Part shown: piece by piece, positions 62,509 through 64,000 of the stretch | Layout: every line of letters begins with the position of its first letter | Position numbering within the stretch: position 1 is the first letter of the stretch | From: an uncultured Caryophanales bacterium | GTDB lineage: Bacteria; Bacillota_I; Bacilli_A; RFN20; CAG-826 | NCBI GenBank assembly: GCA_946414655.1 | Contig: CAMKPL010000004.1 | Location: forward strand, 1 to 64,000 | Reading direction: 5' to 3' | Length of the DNA stretch: 64,000 nucleotides | Made by a program: the position numbers and the translations under genes | The notes under the pieces: model-generated | The model's database searches: none | Seen by the model: the letters and a program-made list of their open reading frames with translations, nothing else | What the model was told of the DNA's origin: nothing

Positions 62509-63759
62509 ATGAATTACATCAAAATTTTTCAAAGAACACTAAGAGAAAAGTATTATACCCGTAATGAGCTGCTCTATGATAAGAAAGTAGGTATTTTATT
62601 ATCGCCTTTTGATTATCAAAATTACTTAACCTATAAAGACGAATTAATTGAAGAAGATGAAAATCATTCAATTTCGAACTCTTTTAACTTAAAAACATTT
62701 ACTCCAGGGAAAATACACTTCTTTTTATCATCCGAACTAATTCTGATGAAGAACACTCTTCTTCAGTTTGCGATCGAAGATTACACCGATGAAAAGTCAA
62801 TTTTCAATGAACAAAACAAAAAGGAAATACTTTTAGGACATATTTATTCGGAAGTTGAAGGGACACTTAATCTTGAAAATGTTCCAACAACAAGAAAATG
62901 TGTCGAAGAGATTTCAAGCGGAAAACGAACACCAACAAATTTAAATGAACAAATTATTCAGAATATGATTAACGGGATTCGGTTTGTGGAAACTTGCCCC
63001 ACTTTTAACGAAGAAAACCTGTTTAAGCTTTATACAATCTTAAGTGACGGGTGTTTAGACGAAGAAGATCAACTTTTACCTGGTCATATTTATCGTCATG
63101 ATGGGGTGGAAGTCGGAGATTACAAAGGTTGTCCTTTTGAAAAAATTCCTGAAGCAATGAATTCTCTTTTCGATTTTGTAAACGAAAACTTAAATAAAGG
63201 ATTTTTGTCTGAGTTTCTACCACATATTGCTCATTATTATGTCGTATATATTCACCCATATTTTGACTATAATGGTCGTACTGCGAGAATGGTTTCATAT
63301 TGGATCAATCTTTTACAAAACAAAAAAGGAATACCGACTGTTATTTCTGAAGCTATTAATCAAAACAAGAATTATTATCACTTGTCTCTTTCTGAAACAA
63401 GAGACGCCCATAATGATCTAACATATTTCTTGCTCTATATTTATAAAGTCATCATAAATTATTATTTAACTTTCAAAAATATCGACGAAATTGACCAAAA
63501 ATTAAAAAATAATTCTGTTGTCTTAACAAATAACGAAAAAAACTATCTAAAGAAGATTCTCATCTCTTATAAAGGTAGTTTCCTATATCAGGATTTCTTA
63601 AAATGGATTGGTGTAGATATGTCTAAACAAGGCGCTTTTAAAATCCTGAATGCCTTTGAATCGTACGGAATCCTAACAAGTAAGACATCTAGATCAAATC
63701 AAAAACTTTTCGATATTAATGAGTCAATAATTACTTATCAAACGAAAAAGTTTAATTAA
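62509..63759 (+). CDS. Fic-domain protein
   Basis: The protein (416 residues from MNYIKIFQ; a TTG at 62491 is an alternative start) has the Fic core 'HPYFDYNGRTARM', matching HPFxxGNGR except that Tyr-Asn stands where Gly-Asn is usual. The inhibitory-helix region reads 'IYSEVEGTLN' (family: S/TxxxEG). A C-terminal winged-helix follows ('GSFLYQDFLKWIGVDMSKQG'). Fic proteins usually AMPylate other proteins and many are toxins. The changed loop residue could alter phosphate binding. It lies between two galK ends and after the MqsRA-like pair. Confidence 0.85.
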   Translation: MNYIKIFQRTLREKYYTRNELLYDKKVGILLSPFDYQNYLTYKDELIEEDENHSISNSFNLKTFTPGKIHFFLSSELILMKNTLLQFAIEDYTDEKSIFNEQNKKEILLGHIYSEVEGTLNLENVPTTRKCVEEISSGKRTPTNLNEQIIQNMINGIRFVETCPTFNEENLFKLYTILSDGCLDEEDQLLPGHIYRHDGVEVGDYKGCPFEKIPEAMNSLFDFVNENLNKGFLSEFLPHIAHYYVVYIHPYFDYNGRTARMVSYWINLLQNKKGIPTVISEAINQNKNYYHLSLSETRDAHNDLTYFLLYIYKVIINYYLTFKNIDEIDQKLKNNSVVLTNNEKNYLKKILISYKGSFLYQDFLKWIGVDMSKQGAFKILNAFESYGILTSKTSRSNQKLFDINESIITYQTKKFN

Positions 63760-64000
63760 TTACAATTTGTGTGGTCCATCAACGATGTCTACTTCTAAGA
63801 CATCCGCATGTAACTTAGTTAAATTAAAATATTCATTTAAGACTTCTTCTCTAAATCTAGTAAAGGAGTCTTTTTTAATTAAAGCGATCGCACACCCTCC
63901 AAATCCTGCTCCTGTCATACGTGCGCCAATAGCGCCCGCATGTATAGCAGCGATTTGGATCGCATCTAAATACTGTCCACTAACTTCATAATCTTCCTTT
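63760..64000 (-). CDS. galK: Galactokinase, C-terminal part (runs off the window)
   Basis: The minus strand encodes the last 79 codons of a GHMP kinase: 'DAIQIAAIHAGAIGARMTGA' and 'GFGGCAIALI' form the third GHMP motif of galactokinase, followed by 'LHADVLEVDIVDGPHKL' and TAA at 63762-63760. It phosphorylates galactose in the Leloir pathway. The 5' part lies beyond the window. The plus-strand ORF here is only its shadow. Confidence 0.9.
   Translation of the reverse strand, partial: KEDYEVSGQYLDAIQIAAIHAGAIGARMTGAGFGGCAIALIKKDSFTRFREEVLNEYFNLTKLHADVLEVDIVDGPHKL

Noticed and set aside
63767-63991. Plus-strand 74-codon ORF
   Set aside because: It is the antisense shadow of the galactokinase C-terminus.
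1-64000. CRISPR array or prophage
   Set aside because: No regularly spaced direct repeats, and no phage structural, integrase or terminase genes are visible.
1-64000. Mollicutes code 4 (TGA = Trp)
   Set aside because: TGA ends many genes at the expected place, for instance in ATGA overlaps, and Trp is encoded by TGG in conserved motifs.

Overview
The window is AT-rich bacterial DNA using the standard code: TGA works as a stop, for example in the ATGA overlaps of the glycan operons. Short intergenic gaps, Bacilli-type terminators, surface proteins anchored by a C-terminal helix plus RKRK, and a TagD/TagB-like glycerol-phosphate pair suggest an uncultured gut-type low-GC Firmicute (Bacilli near the Mollicutes/Erysipelotrichia). 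This lineage call is inference from sequence style, not a database match.

Layout. 1-7300: a NUMOD-repeat protein, a large surface protein behind a leader of tandem hairpins, a 2-TM protein, a degenerate tRNA, a DNA glycosylase and a decayed second copy of it. 7455-22130: a Wzx/Wzy-type surface glycan locus with initiating sugar transferase, acetyltransferases, many glycosyltransferases, flippase, polymerase, a MacB/FtsX-like membrane protein, and TagB/TagD-like genes for glycerol-phosphate decoration. 22285-28604: defence block 1 (AlbA-STAND-TPR protein, PD-(D/E)xK-like protein, DUF262+HEPN pair). 28951-37448: a second glycan locus headed by two unusual fusions, polymerase-flippase (Wzy-Wzx) and MacB/FtsX-like domain-glycosyltransferase. 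37821-41476: a four-gene operon of TM-macro protein, two TIR proteins and a metallo-beta-lactamase-fold protein, resembling type II Thoeris with extra parts. 41560-43792: UDP-glucose dehydrogenase and UDP-glucuronate epimerase. 44100-50221: defence block 2 (type II-A-like retron with ncRNA, NDT-like effector and RT; OLD-like ATPase/Toprim; ASCH-PIN-GNAT fusion and a small ASCH protein). 50736-60750: four large secreted or surface proteins. 60863-64000: two MqsA-like antitoxins and an MqsR-like toxin, a Fic protein between duplicated galK 3' ends, and the 3' part of galK on the minus strand.

Recurring signals tie the region together. At least eight first genes look leaderless, with a -10 box exactly 6 nt before the ATG. 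A structured intergenic element occurs three times with compensatory base changes at borders of glycan and defence modules. Surface genes have hairpin leaders, most of which pair with the Shine-Dalgarno sequence. Decayed gene ends (glycosyltransferase, epimerase, glycosylase, HTH gene, galK) show repeated module exchange. The glycan genes would supply a capsule or teichoic-like polymer; the defence genes sit between its modules, as expected for a hypervariable phage-facing island.
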